Shown: in pieces, positions 1-11,046 of the stretch
How positions within the stretch are numbered: the first letter of the stretch is position 1
Layout: each line of letters starts with the position of its first letter
Assembly (NCBI GenBank): GCA_021234155.1
Contig: JAJEKV010000035.1
Span: 2,664,001 to 2,728,000, forward strand
DNA length: 64,000 bases
Direction of reading: 5' to 3'
Source: Isoetes taiwanensis
Lineage: Eukaryota; Streptophyta; Lycopodiopsida; Isoetales; Isoetaceae
Notes under the pieces: model-generated
Told to the model about the DNA's origin: nothing
The model's input: only the letters and a program-made list of their open reading frames with translations
The model's database searches: none
Made by a program: the position numbers and the translations under genes

Positions 1-1130
1 GAGCATTTAAATTTCAAGTTCTTTCAAAGTTCTACCCCAGTAGGGGAATCAATTTGTACTCAACGATTTCACAAAGCTCAATGAGAATACCACTTCACTT
101 TCGGCCAACTAGTTGTATCTTAGGACCCATCCTAGGAATGACTATTTTGGTTTTTGCGAGGTTCACCGTTAACCCTGTTCTCTCGCACAAGATCTCTGGA
201 AGCCTTAGTAACTTGTACATCCCCTTATTTTTTGTAGTCATCATGCTTAAGTCATTAGCATATAGTATAATGGGTACTTTGGTGTCTCCTAATGTGGGGG
301 CGTTCGTATCCCCTTGCTACTCTGCTATGAAACCTTGTAATGCATCTATGTATATGCCGAGCAATGTCGGGGATAGAGGGCACCCCCGTTTGACTCCTGT
401 ATCGCAATTTATTGCCTGCCCTTCCTGTTCCATTTTTGCATATACTCTGTGATATAATCTTGCAATTGCTCCTACCATGTCCTCCGGTGCCTGCATATCT
501 ATTAGTCTCTGTAGAGCTTTTCCCTCGGGACGGTGTCAAATGCCTTTCTGAAGTCCACAAAGCAGCATACTATTTTCCTTCCCTATGATCTATTATGCTC
601 TATTAGTATCCGGAGGGTTACTAGATGATCTGTGGTCGAGTGTTCCGGCCTGAAGCCTGCCTGTCCTTGTGCCCTCAGGTTTCATGTTTCTGTCCACTGT
701 TTTAATTTGCTGTCCAGTACTTTTCCGAACCATTTCACGAAAATAGAGCTCATTATTATTGTCCTATAGTTCCCAGGTTCTTCCATGCTCCCGCCTTTGT
801 GTAGAGGTATTACCCTGTTGTATGCCCATCTATCTGGAGCCATGTGGATTATGCCATTGAAAATGTTGGTAACCTGTCTCCCAGTTACTGTATCCGCACA
901 TTTTAGTAACTCCACAGTCAGTCCATAGAGGTCTGGGGCTTTGTTATTGGCCATCCTGTTTAGCGCTATCATCACTTCCTGCATGCTGAAGCACGGTTTA
1001 TCCATCTCCTGTAGGGTGGGTATTGGCATTGGAGATGTGGTATTTCTCCCATCCAGTTGCTCCGATACTATTCAGTGTTTTCTCGGTTTTCCTATTCCCT
1101 GCTCTCTTTATTCTAAATCCATTCCAGAAA
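1..1130 (-). pseudogene. LINE reverse transcriptase, frameshifted, motif C mutated
   Basis: Minus-strand coding shows the RT fingers and palm: KAPDLYGLTVELLKCA (about 930-960), RVIPLHKGG with GNYRTI (about 770-830), then in another frame CCFVDFRKAFDTVPREKL (about 510-565) carrying the motif A aspartates, and finally YANDLSMMTTKNKG (about 225-262) at motif C. Motif C should be YADD, so the first catalytic Asp has become Asn. At least two frame changes separate the blocks. The linker between endonuclease and RT (998-1,441) has NKYRADENGNVLNDIM and VWYDEECREQKRRVR, usual for LINE connectors. The thumb and C-terminus lie off the window. Confidence 0.8.
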
Positions 1131-1448
1131 TGTCGGGGTTGCTTTTTTAGCATTTTAGCCAAACCCCATTGATGCTGTACCAAGCTCTTGTTTCGCTTCG
1201 ACTTCAACATTCTTAGGTATGCTGCTCTTTCTGTTTGATATGTATCTCTGTCTATGTGAGCTCTGACTCTTCTTTTTTGTTCCCTACATTCCTCGTCATA
1301 CCATACAGAGGCCTTGAATATATTGTTCCTCCTGGGCCTCTTTCGTTTTCCGAAAACCTTTGTTGCCACCTTCACCATTATGTCATTAAGCACGTTCCCA
1401 TTCTCGTCTGCCCTATATTTATTCTGGAACTGTATTTTCATTTTCGTG

Positions 1449-2510
1449 TTATTTTCTTTCTATGTGCCAACAAACTGAGCTTTGCTCGCCCCCTCTGAGC
1501 GTTAACTGAATGGGTCTGTGACTCTTCCTCTTCCCAGTCGGCCATTCCAGTAGCATGAAGCTTGAGACGTTTACCACTGCTTGGTCATTCAGTATCACAT
1601 AATCTACTATGCTTCTCCCATGCGCATTCTGACTCGTGAAATTCCCAGATCCATACCATTTTTGTATTCCATTGGCTATAATGACCCCTGTCATTGTGCA
1701 TACCTCCAACAGTAATTCTCCTTTGCCATTGATCTCTGTCTTGTCTTCTGTACTTCTTCTCCAATCATGTGATCTCGCAGTATGTGTCCATTGCCCATTC
1801 ACTTCGTTTATGCTTGTGATTTGTGCTTGTTCCTGGCCTGTTCTAGCATTTAGGCCCCCTATTAGAATCACAGGTCCCTGGTCTTTCCATTTCATCATAC
1901 TCTCCCCCAGGTCTAGCAATTCTAATTTGTCACTGTTTGGCGAGTAATATGCTATGATCAGAATTAAATCTTTTCTGTTTTGCAAATGAATACTTAGTAT
2001 CATGTATCTTTTATTGAAATCTGAATGTAAAATACATGCACTGTCTGCTACACTCTTTTACATAGCAGGCTAGGCCTGCGCTCCCTCTTTCTACCTTAAA
2101 GTCCTTATCTTTCCAACATGTGAATAGCTGGTACCCCTCCTCTTCTGGCAATCGCTTGATATTGTGTTCTCATGTCTCTACCAGACATATTATGTCGCAG
2201 TTGTGGGCTCCCTCAAGCCTCTCTCCATCATCCCAAGGGTATCCGGTGCAATTCCAGTACCATATTGTCAGTGTCTCTTCTCTCGAGGCTGTTCCTTCAG
2301 GGTTTCTGTGTGTTCTGCCCCGTTGACTGCTCTTCTCGGTCGTCCCCTGGCTTTTGTGATCGAGGTTGGACCCAGGTTTCCGATTTGGGGCATTCGATCT
2401 TCGCCGGCCCCGCTTCCGCTTCCGCTTCTTTCTGCTACTCCGGGCTGTATGAATTCTAGAGCCCCTGATCCTTTTGTGCAAGTACACTTTGCCATTTCTG
2501 ACTCCCGCAT
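1449..2510 (-). pseudogene. LINE AP endonuclease domain, frameshifted
   Basis: The endonuclease nicks target DNA to prime reverse transcription. Minus-strand fragments show WYWNCTGYPW and HNCDIICLVET (N-terminal strands, about 2,170-2,270), ERGSAGLACYVKE, AYYSPNSDKLELL (about 1,950), GGLNARTG (about 1,850; the family usually has GDFNAR) and RSIVDYVILND followed by SHRP (about 1,500-1,620; normally SDH-P). Loss of Asp in the GDFN motif and of the SDH triad, plus at least two frame changes, argue that it is inactive. The segment upstream (2,268-2,510) is basic, serine- and glycine-rich, and may be the end of ORF1 or a linker. Confidence 0.75.
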
Positions 2511-2839
2511 GTATCCCTGCCTAGTTCAATTCCCTTTGCTCTGGCCAATTCTCTGTGTAGCCCCTGACGTTGCATGACCGTTAGCGCTTCCTGTACTTTG
2601 ATTCCATTCTTTATTCTGGATCCCATGCCATTCCTTGGCTGTCATGTCCCTGAGTGTCAGGTTTATGTGCCTCGCCCGACCCCTCTATTGGCATGACCGC
2701 ACTGCTTTGACGATGATGCTCCAGCGTTCTTTGAAGCAGGGATAGGTTCAATACTGTATACGTTTTATACTCAATACATATTATTCGAATGATACTGCAC
2801 TAGTTTAAAGTATAATACATCAAAAATATGGCAAAAAAA

Positions 2840-3120
2840 ATTCCGGCGTAGGAAATTTTTCGCGTAAGCAAAACCTTCAGTTTCGCTTACGCGAAACCTA
2901 AAACTAAAAGTTTTTTTTTTTTTTTTTAATTTTCGCATAAGTAAAATAGCTGTTTCGCTTACGCGAAACAGTTTTCGCGTAAGCGAAACAGAGGTTTCGC
3001 TTACGCGGAAAAAAAGAATCCGCGGAAAAAAAAAATTTTGAATTTTCGCGTAGCGGAACCTTCAGTTTCGTTCACGCGAAACTTTTTTCGCGTAAGCGAA
3101 ACTTAAGCGAAACTGAAGAA
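2840..3120. repeat. Cluster of TTTCGC-TTAC-GCGAAA palindromes
   Basis: About nine near-copies of a 16-base imperfect palindrome (arms TTTCGC and GCGAAA around TTAC or GTAA) lie head-to-head and head-to-tail in 280 bases, separated by A/T-rich spacers including a T17 run near 2,912. Both orientations occur, so the whole tract can fold into many alternative hairpins. The sequence is unlike the flanking LINE. It could be a decayed foldback element or a satellite fragment. Confidence 0.7.
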
Positions 3121-3416
3121 TAAAAATGACCCTAACAATAGTTAGGAGGAATGCATCTCTCAAGGGGAGAGACCAAATTTTGTCTCTTCCCTCATCTCAA
3201 ATCAATTCTCCTCTCTCTCCCCGTCTCCCGTCTCCCTTTTAGCATGTGGCCAACGCCTCTTATTTCCAATGTATCTGCTGCTTATTTTACAATGGTTATA
3301 TTGAAACCATTGTATATATGAATTTCAATGCTTTGGAATATTAACTTATAGTATACAAACCCTTCTTTTATCTTCTATGGTCAATTATAATTTACTAATT
3401 TTGAGTTCCATGTTAA
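3121..3416. other. No gene seen; pyrimidine-rich then AT-rich spacer
   Basis: A T/C-only tract (about 3,207-3,240, CTCTCTCC and similar) is followed by AT-rich sequence with no coding signature. It precedes the LINE fragment starting near 3,417. Confidence 0.5.
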
Positions 3417-4372
3417 TTGGAATTTCCTGCAAAAATGGCTTTTGGCATTGGGATTTGGAGAGTTCTTTACCTGGGATGTTATGAAGCTCCATCTTTCTGC
3501 TTGGTCTATTGGGTTTTTCCACGGAGAAATTTCGGCTGTGTTCCCTGTAGGCAGAGGAGTTCATCAGGGATGCCCCCTTTTTCCATTATTGTTCACTATT
3601 GTGGAATAGGTCTTGTCACAATTGTTCTCTTCTACTATGCAAGATGGCGTAATTTATGCTTTGACTATAGAGGATGGATCTCAAGAAGTCTGTAATCAGT
3701 ATGTGTCACATTTAAGGGTCTGAACGGGACTTGAACCCACTACCTCTGGAGTGGTAGCTGTGCGATGAGACATTTCTCTTTCTAATGGTTGAGGATGATA
3801 ATCTTCAGAATGCTAAGCTTCTGTTGGATCTAGGGTTCTTGTTGGATGGTTGAAGTGCTCTGCTTTTATGGATCTTAGAAGCTAGTGGATGTTGACATTG
3901 TCCCGGGCTGGTTGGCAGCTTCGTCTTTGCCCATTGTGTAAGCGGCAACCTGAGACTCTCGAGCCGGCTAGTTTGGTCATGGTTGTTGTCTCTCTTTCAT
4001 GTGGCCTTGACTAGCTAGCGTGTGCTTCTTGCTATCTATCCCTCCACTTGGAACAGGTTGCAGCAGCAAGTTTTTCATCTAGCATCAGGTTGGTTGGTGT
4101 GGTCTATCTGGATAAGGCAGCGGTGGTGTATCTTTAAGGGCTTAATAATTACTACTGGCCAAGTTCTTCATGAGGCACACGATAGATTGGTAAAGGTGTA
4201 CCTATGTTCGCAGCTTGCTCCTGAGAAGAAAGGCTTGATTTTTTAGGAACTTTTGGGTATATCATCTCTTGCATAGGTGGGTTGCTCCACTCAATGGATT
4301 ATCTTTGTCTGCATGTACTTTTTTGGGATATTGAATAAAGTTTGACGTCCTTCCAAAAAAAAAAAAAAAAAA
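3417..4372 (+). mobile_element. LINE 3' half with poly(A) tail, 5' truncated
   Basis: Plus-strand fragments give the RT core: FPVGRGVHQGCPL then LLFTIV (about 3,535-3,600), TMQDGVIYALTIEDGS and QYV (about 3,640-3,705), then DETFLFLMVEDDNLQNAK (3,764-3,820). A zf-RVT C-terminal region follows: LRLCPLCKR (about 3,925), then LLAIYPSTWNRLQQQ, FHLASGWLVWSIWIRQRW and HEAHDRLVKVYLCSQL (4,022-4,246). The element ends in about 18 A residues at 4,355-4,372. Truncation at the 5' side with an intact A tail is the usual LINE outcome. Stops, frame changes and a small insert in motif C show it is a relic. The zf-RVT part matches relics at 11.2 and 53.3 kb in order and wording, so these belong to one LINE family. 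Confidence 0.85.
3706..3763 (-). repeat. tRNA-like 58-bp insert inside the LINE RT motif C
   Basis: On the minus strand the insert holds a loop CTCCAGA between CTACC and GGTAG, then GGTTCAAGTCC, which fits the RNA polymerase III B box and tRNA T-loop consensus. It sits exactly between codons for QYV and DE of the RT motif (expected Y-x-DD), and TGTG occurs on both sides (3,702-3,705 and 3,759-3,762). No acceptor stem can be closed, so it is a fragment and not a working tRNA. It may be a SINE head or a tRNA-primed piece. Confidence 0.45.
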
Positions 4373-4790
4373 CAATATTTTTTATTTGTACATGAACCTT
4401 AGGCCCATCATGATATATTTTTTACATTTTGGGTTAAGTTTTATGGTATTTTTGTATGTCGAGTATTTTAAATTGAGGGATTGGGAAAAATTGTCTATTT
4501 TTTGGCATATGATATATTACGCTCTTAGCGAATGGCCAAAATTTGGTTATGAGAGTTTCTATGATATAATGCAATATTCTGTTCTATCAAAACTCTTTTT
4601 AACACGAGAGTTGTCCCAACATAGACAAATTTATTCTAAACGAGGTTCACCTGGACTACCACAATCATCGGATTCTTCAATCCTATGGCCCAGATCGTAT
4701 GTTGGAGCCTTTGGGCACCTCTCATTTCGCTTATAGTCATTTATGATTGGAGGCGCCTATGATTTTGAAATATAAAATACGATTTCGCCT
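4373..4790. other. No recognised gene; AT-rich
   Basis: An open frame of 116 codons (4,386-4,736, plus) has no recognisable motif and a composition typical of AT-rich spacer. Nothing else is visible. Confidence 0.4.
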
Positions 4791-4799
4791 AAGGTTTTG

Positions 4800-4935
4800 A
4801 GGGAATATCGAACCTCTATACGACTTTGCCTAAGATTTTAGAATATAAAATCTGGGAGCTCGAACCTCTACCAAAATAATTTAATGTTCTAACTAAGACT
4901 ACTTTAACCAATATACCCAATGAGCTAATGCGATT
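4800..4935 (-). repeat. SINE-like tRNA-derived segment
   Basis: On the minus strand TAGCTCATTGGGTAT (near 4,914-4,928) resembles a pol III A box and GGTTCGAGCTCC (4,855-4,866) resembles a B box, about 50 bases apart, slightly wider than in a tRNA. A second B-like word GGTTCGATATTCC lies at 4,802-4,814. No poly(A) or target duplication was found, so this is a tentative SINE relic. Confidence 0.4.
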
Positions 4936-6090
4936 ATTTTTTATCTTGAATTTATGTTTTCTTTTATAATAACTTATTCGATTGTTTTAGGGATATATGG
5001 TCTATGGTTTTAGGAATTGTTATATTTACATCCATATCAAATCCCCCTGGAACCCCCTGTTATTTTGCTACATATTCAATGGTTAATTTGCTCTCAGTGC
5101 CAATGCTTTTCTTTATAAAAGTGATTACAAGATGGGCTACAGGTTCAAAAATGATGTTTTCAAAACAAAATATGATGGCTAAAAAGGCCAAAAAGAGCTT
5201 CCTCTTTTTTCTTTGTCTTTGGGTCACTTGGATTTGGTTTCCAAGATCTGTTTTTGGCATGTGCATATGGCATGCTTTTTTAGCCAGGCATTTGGGCATG
5301 CGCATGTCGCATGCAACATGTTTCTTAGCACACATGTTTTTTTGACATGTCTACGATATTGGATTTTAATGCATGGGCCTTTGGCCTAGTGATAACACAC
5401 TAGTCCTATCACATTTATATATCTGTGCATGTTCTTCTTTAATTTAAAGTATTGTAAAATGCATTGGAGCAACATTTTCCTTTTTCATGTCTCACGTAAA
5501 GAGATTTTTCATAACTTTTTGAAAATCTCTTCAACACGTCCCTTTATATTTGACTTATGGTGTTCCTTTATGACATTCTTTCATTTAGTGTAGTGGTAGT
5601 GCATTAGTCCAAAGTCCCATTCATTTTAAGGTGATTTGGAGGTAGGACCCAAAAGCAACATTGATGTGATGTGTGCGTCATATACCCAAGCAGATGCTGC
5701 TAATATGGCATGACATAAAAATGCTTCTTTTTCTTCTTCGAATGTCTCTCATACTCAGTCATGGAACACCTAATTAAGAAAAGGATACTTCTTAAATCTA
5801 TTTCATCTCTAGTTATATCATTGCCTTGAGTATGAAACATGTTCAAGTATTTACATAGTCTAGTCTTTTATTTCTATAGCAAACAATTGAGTTGAACCTC
5901 TAGTTCATGGTACATATGTAACAATAGATTTTTATTGTTTTAGAACCTATAATACCTATATTAAAGTGGTTCTTAACTCTAGCCCAAGTGTATAGGTCCC
6001 TTTGAATGGATCGTTATGATCTAATCCTGCTTTATGTTTCATGGATGAACACGAGTCTAAATTCTTCATATTAAGTTGATATTACAAGAA
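4936..6090. other. No recognised gene
   Basis: AT-rich sequence. The open frame at 5,004-5,345 (plus) has no family signature; its end contains clustered GGCATG/GCATGC words (5,255-5,350). At 5,585-5,650 a stretch resembling a tRNA A box (TAGTGTAGTGGTAGTGCA) lacks a partner B box. Confidence 0.4.
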
Positions 6091-6100
6091 AAGTAAAAAA

Positions 6101-6121
6101 GAATAGAATAGAATAGAATAG
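6101..6121. repeat. (GAATA)4 microsatellite
   Basis: Four tandem GAATA units. Confidence 0.9.
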
Positions 6122-6340
6122 TTTTTTTATCGTCCACTGAGACCAATCGGCCTATGGGACCCAGAAGGAGCGCAGCAAACTTATTACTGTCCGGGTTAAA
6201 AAAACCCCCGCCCCGAAGACATGATAACATTCATCATAATTCATAATTGATAACATTCTTTTTTCAAGTTCATGTCATACTTCTTGTTGAATGCTACCTT
6301 TTTTATAATGCAAGATTCTATTACATTTTTTTGTTAATTT

Positions 6341-6428
6341 AGACAGACAGAAAGACAGACAGGCAGGCAGACAGACAGAGAGATAGATGGATGGATGGAT
6401 GGATGGATGGATGGATGGATGGATGGAT
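6341..6428. repeat. Compound tetranucleotide microsatellite
   Basis: An (AGAC)n/(AGGC)n block (6,341-6,380) runs into (GATG)n with about ten units (6,384-6,428). The MDGWMDGW reading across it is a by-product of the repeat. Confidence 0.95.
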
Positions 6429-7680
6429 ACAGTCCACGTTGCCGGAAGCTTATGGACACAACCTATACAGATGGGACCTGCCCCCACCACAGTACATAAT
6501 TGTAATAGGTCCTTTCCCCACTAATTTTACAATGATCATGGCCACTTTCACAACAAAGCATTGTGGACGTGGCAGTTTAGGGTCTTACCACAAGATCTTA
6601 TTATATTTCATCATCATTTACCATGCATTTTCATGCATGCATCTTATACATTGATTGAGAAATTGAACCATATTCATAAAAGTATAGAATGACTTCTCCC
6701 TTGAGTATGTACGCCATATGTGAATAACCTTCCATGACACCTCAAGCATAACTTGTTCCACTGTGATGGAAGACGATGGTGATGGCCTTGATCTTCACTT
6801 GTATGGATGTCATTAGATTACGTGGGCACCCTTTGCCCACATACTTCTAATTCTCCTTTTAAGTTTTCTTAAACACGAAACGATAGGCTACCTTGTGTGT
6901 CACCTTGTCCTAACAAGTATTGAAAGTGCTTGCGTATGTTACTGACAGCTCTGACAATAACGTTACAAGATGTTGTTGGAGTGTCATGCACTATCAATCA
7001 ATAGATAGAGTGGTCACATAAGTTGCAAAGAATTGAAAATATTAAATTGGGCCCTATAGCTTAGCCGGCCCACATAATATCACTTCTCATGCCACAAGGA
7101 TATGATGTGAACTATTTATTGATAGTTGTTACATATAGGTATTCTTACTCGGCCAACGTTGAATGTTGCTTTCAAATATGTAAAATAATGGAAGAAAACA
7201 AGGACTAACGAGACTATTGAAGGGACAAATATCATTATTTTAGGATAAAATATGGGATAATTTGCCCCTAAGGAAGAGGTATGAATATGAAAGAGCTGTA
7301 TTTGGCTATTAATATTGATCTTTTGGGTGTTATTGTTGATGATTCTACCTTTCAATAAAAACGGCTATGAACTAATGATATTAATAATTCTTTTCTATTT
7401 ATGGTTGTTTCAGCTTTAGCTAGTTCGATGGTAATAATTTTAATCAATGTCTGTTATCTTTTATTTTGAACAATATTATCCACAAGATAGCTATGAGATT
7501 TTAGCTCATTTGTCGAAGTAACAACCATCATCACAACCCTTAAAATGAATGGTGATTTGAAGTCCAAACTTTGAATTATGTTTATTCAATTTTAGTTTCT
7601 AGAGTTTTGTTTTTTACATTTCAAGTAGTGGCACTCACGTATATTATTCTGTAGACCAGTAGGTCTTCAATGGATGATAA
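6429..7680. other. No recognised gene
   Basis: AT-rich DNA. Open frames of 79 codons (7,116-7,355, minus) and shorter ones show no domain signature. Confidence 0.4.
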
Positions 7681-7686
7681 AAATAT

Positions 7687-8025
7687 CCTCCTCCTCCTCC
7701 TCCTCAATCCCAAAGGAAAACTTAATTATGTTTTCTTGTTGAAGAGTGGACCGACTATAACATATGAATTTGCATGGATGTGGCATGCAGAAGTATGCCA
7801 AAAACATATAAAAAATGATGTCAACAAGGTGTATTGGAGAACTCGTCTGCAGGTATTTATTGCAGATTTTTTTTTTGCTGTAAAAGATTGTTTGGAGGGT
7901 CAGGATTTTTGCATGCTAGGAAGGAGTGGCTATGTAAAGCTGATAGAGGACGTGACTAAGGCTTGGCCATGACAATGCAACAACCTATCCATCCATCCAT
8001 CCATCCATCCATCCATCTATCTATC
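7687..8025. repeat. (TCC)n and (ATCC)n microsatellites flanking an unknown open frame
   Basis: (CTC)6 lies at 7,687-7,705 and (ATCC)n with about nine units at 7,985-8,025. Between them a 100-codon open frame (7,670-7,972, plus) reads through the first repeat as poly-Leu; it contains FAWMWHAEVCQKH and YWRTRLQVFIADFFF, which match no family I recognise. It may be a decayed exon or chance. Confidence 0.5.
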
Positions 8026-10500
8026 TGCCATAGCTTCTCTAGTATAACATGGCAGGATGCTGAAAAGCTTGTGCAAATCTAAAGCTTTGCTTAGAATCTT
8101 GTACTCAGACTATGCTCTTATTAAAGCATAGTTTTTCAGGAACAAACAAACAAATCTATATTTTATGGCCTGTTGCAATGCAGGAAATAGATGACATGGA
8201 TCAAATACTTTAAAGGAATGTTGAGCATCATGTGCATGAGAGTAGTCCCTTGGTATAACCCAAGGCCCTCTTTTGTCCTTGCATTATGTCAGCAGGCGAA
8301 GCATTCTGGCATCGATTAAGCTCAGTGGAATTCAAACCCCCATGCTTCCCTCGTTTTCCATGCATTAATTAATTTAAAGTTATAGCTGCCAATTTCTTTG
8401 TTAAGCCCTCTCTCCCTCTCTTGCACTCTCAATCTCGTAGGCTATCTCCCAACCTTTATGCCTCTTGCACTCGTTCTCGTCGAACGCCTTTGTTAACACT
8501 TAGCTCTTCTAGATGCCACGTACCAAGTACACCCCATCCAATATTGGGGACTTTGTCGGCATTGCACACATAAAGACCATGAACATCAGGAGCACAATCG
8601 AGCTTATCAAGAGTAGAGCCATCCTCCGCTTGCTTTTTTACTTCTCTGGGAAGATATGTGCAAAACCAAACCTTTGTGCCTAGTGAGCAAGAAAACATCA
8701 CCCCTACCTTTGCCATTTTGTGCCTATACGAACTCTAGGGGATTCCAGCAATTTTTGTGCCTATTTGCGTTCCTGGGGTCCAGCAATAACCTCTTAAACC
8801 CCTATTCATACATTCCAACATCACCTCTACATATGCACCCTATAAAGTATTTCTACATAATCATTTTCGTACAAGATACTAACTTACTACAAAAATAAAA
8901 GCTTGATTAATTTTGCCTTTGACAGTTATGATTATATGGAATAATGCACAATCATTATATGTGTATAAAATAAAGCCTTTAGCTGTCACACAAAGACCCC
9001 TTAGTCTACCTCCTATGAAACAGACAGGCAGGCAGATAGATAGATTTTTAACATCCATGAGAAGAAATTGTGTATTTCCTTTAATATTATATATATACAT
9101 ATCATAGGGCAAATGCCCCTTTGTGTGCATTATTATAGTTTATATGTATAATACAACCCCTTGACATAAACCCTTGCCAAACACAGAGTAGGTGAAGAAT
9201 GCAATCAAGATGATCTCCATCAAGCTCTTTGATTGAGATAGATGGACAGAAGGGTAACATTGTCAAATGAACCTATAACCACTATTACCGAGGTGTCGCG
9301 TGTAGCAACTATAGATGGAATAGCACAAACTTCCCACATAATTATACTCAACCCAGTGCCAGCTCCGTCGTCGATGAGGCAAAAATGAAGATGCTTATCG
9401 ATGTGTTTATAGCAGCTATCTCCAACGGCATGCTAGAGCACCCAAAAGGGACCCGAAGTAGTAAACACCCTGAGTCGACTCAACAGTTTGAAGAACCCAC
9501 TGAGGAATAACATCATCAACATGAATAAGAGATCAACATAGAAAATGACTAGCATGCATAAGGTAGCCAAATCATTTGGTCGTTTGCGATAGGAAGAAAC
9601 TACTTGGCAATGCTCACGAAATCACGTCTTCAGCTAGTAAGTAGCCATCATCGTCAAAGTAGCAGGAATGGACCTTGAGTCCAAGAAGGTAAAGAAGTAT
9701 ACAATAGAAAAAGCTCTTGCTAAGAAGCCTAACCAGCAGATATCCAAGCGCTCGATCACATCCAAAACTAAAATCATGTGCTCAATAAACAACAAAAAGA
9801 GGAGTAGCGTCACTAGATCATAAGCACGAGAGATAAGTGAAGTCCTTATGCAGAAGTCACATGCGGTCCTTCAAACTTAGAAAGAAAATAGTGATAAAAA
9901 ATTTAGAATTTTCAAATATGGTTTTACGTATTCATGAGAAGTGCAGAATGATTGCATCCATTTGCATAGGTGTAAACCCTCTTAGAATCGAGACAGACAG
10001 ATGGGCCAAGGAAGAGCAAGAAGACAAAATATATCCGTGTGCCAACTAGGAGTTAATGAAGATGAGTGGCATCCTCTTTAGGACTGCTCACCATTTGGGT
10101 ATCAGGACACGACATGTCAGGTTGGTTGCATCTATCCAACTGTACATGTGATGATGTAGACGGCTTTAATGGCGACAGTAGCATCGTATCCAGGAGGTAA
10201 TGGACATGCAAACTCAGTTGTATCCTTCATCACTATATTAACAGGACTTTTTAATCCTGGACAGTAATAGGTCTGCTATGTTCTTTGTTTGGATCTTATA
10301 GGCCTTTTTTGGTCTCCATGGACAATAAAATTAATGTCAAATCGATTCAATTCCTAGCACACCCACATTTTCGTGCATCACGCAAAATCACCTAGCACTT
10401 TGCAATATTGGAATCATCTACTGCAATAGTAAAATCATTCCCACAACCCTTCACACTTTTCACCCATTGCAACCCCCCTCCCTCACAAATTCCTATGGTG
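8026..10500. other. No recognised gene
   Basis: Open frames at 8,456-8,716 (minus, 86 codons, Cys-rich, WGVLGTWHLEEL) and 9,837-10,049 (plus, 70 codons) have no recognisable motif. Composition is mixed, with CG-containing stretches at 9,170-9,800 that suggest an old transposon or host remnant, but no domain can be named. A short (AGAC/AGGC/AGAT) tract lies at 9,021-9,044. Confidence 0.4.
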
Positions 10501-10759
10501 TGCCCTGGTGTTGAGCACTATGCCTCGTAAAATGATTCGAACTCCCAGCAATTAGAAAAGTAACACTTTACAAATGTTCTCATAACCAACATGGCAGTTA
10601 AACTAATACTTGTCATGGTTTCCCTTATTAATCCCCTTTTCTTTTCCTTTTGATTCTCCGTACTTTGAGTGAACAAATACTTTTCACCCATTACAACATT
10701 GAAATCCCCCCTATAACCTTCAACATGTTTGTGCACATTCGATATGAAACATGCTCAGC

Positions 10760-10990
10760 TAATGTGGGACGTCAGATGCCCATCCTACGCTCCCAATGCC
10801 AATGTGCATCTTACAAATTCCTATGATTTTCATGCCCTACCCCCTGATATGAGTAGGCTCTTAGATATGCCCATCCTACGGTCCTAAACATGCAAGTGTG
10901 CATATCACAAATTCCTATGATCCCTCACGAGGACTAGAATATTTCCTTTAGGTCATTTAATGTACACAAATTCCTTGAATCATTAATTTT
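10760..10990. repeat. Degenerate direct repeat, end shared with 57.68-57.74 kb
   Basis: Two diverged copies of a ~75-base unit containing GCCCATCCTACG and ACAAATTCCTATGAT lie at about 10,775-10,850 and 10,865-10,925. The following stretch (10,926-10,985: AGGACTAGAATATT, then CATTTAATGTACACAA) recurs at 57,680-57,735, so a dispersed element contributes to both loci. Confidence 0.55.
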
Positions 10991-11046
10991 GGTATTTTGG
11001 CTTTCTTGTATTCTTGGATTTTGACATGTTGTTACCATTAAATTGA

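Larger units (their letters stand above)
1..2745 (-). mobile_element. LINE (non-LTR retrotransposon), APE endonuclease type, 3' end outside the window
   Basis: Read on the minus strand this runs from a degenerate basic region (about 2,170-2,745) through an apurinic-type endonuclease (about 1,500-2,200) into a reverse transcriptase (about 1-1,130). The order endonuclease then RT is that of LINEs. Several frameshifts break every domain, so the copy is dead. No poly(A) tail is seen because the 3' end would lie before position 1. The 5' boundary is uncertain: recognisable coding fades near 2,700 and an unrelated palindrome array starts at 2,840. The clade is not assigned. Confidence 0.85.

Noticed and set aside
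54-452. 132-codon plus-strand open frame
   Set aside because: It is antisense to the LINE RT, whose motif C and neighbouring residues read on the minus strand.
3715-3775. Functional tRNA gene
   Set aside because: Only the anticodon-like loop and T arm are present; no acceptor stem or D arm can be paired.
6343-6490. Protein with MDGWMDGW or HPSIHPSI repeats
   Set aside because: Readings of a tetranucleotide microsatellite on both strands.
9837-10049. Small plus-strand gene
   Set aside because: No motif, no start context, no similarity to other segments; likely chance.
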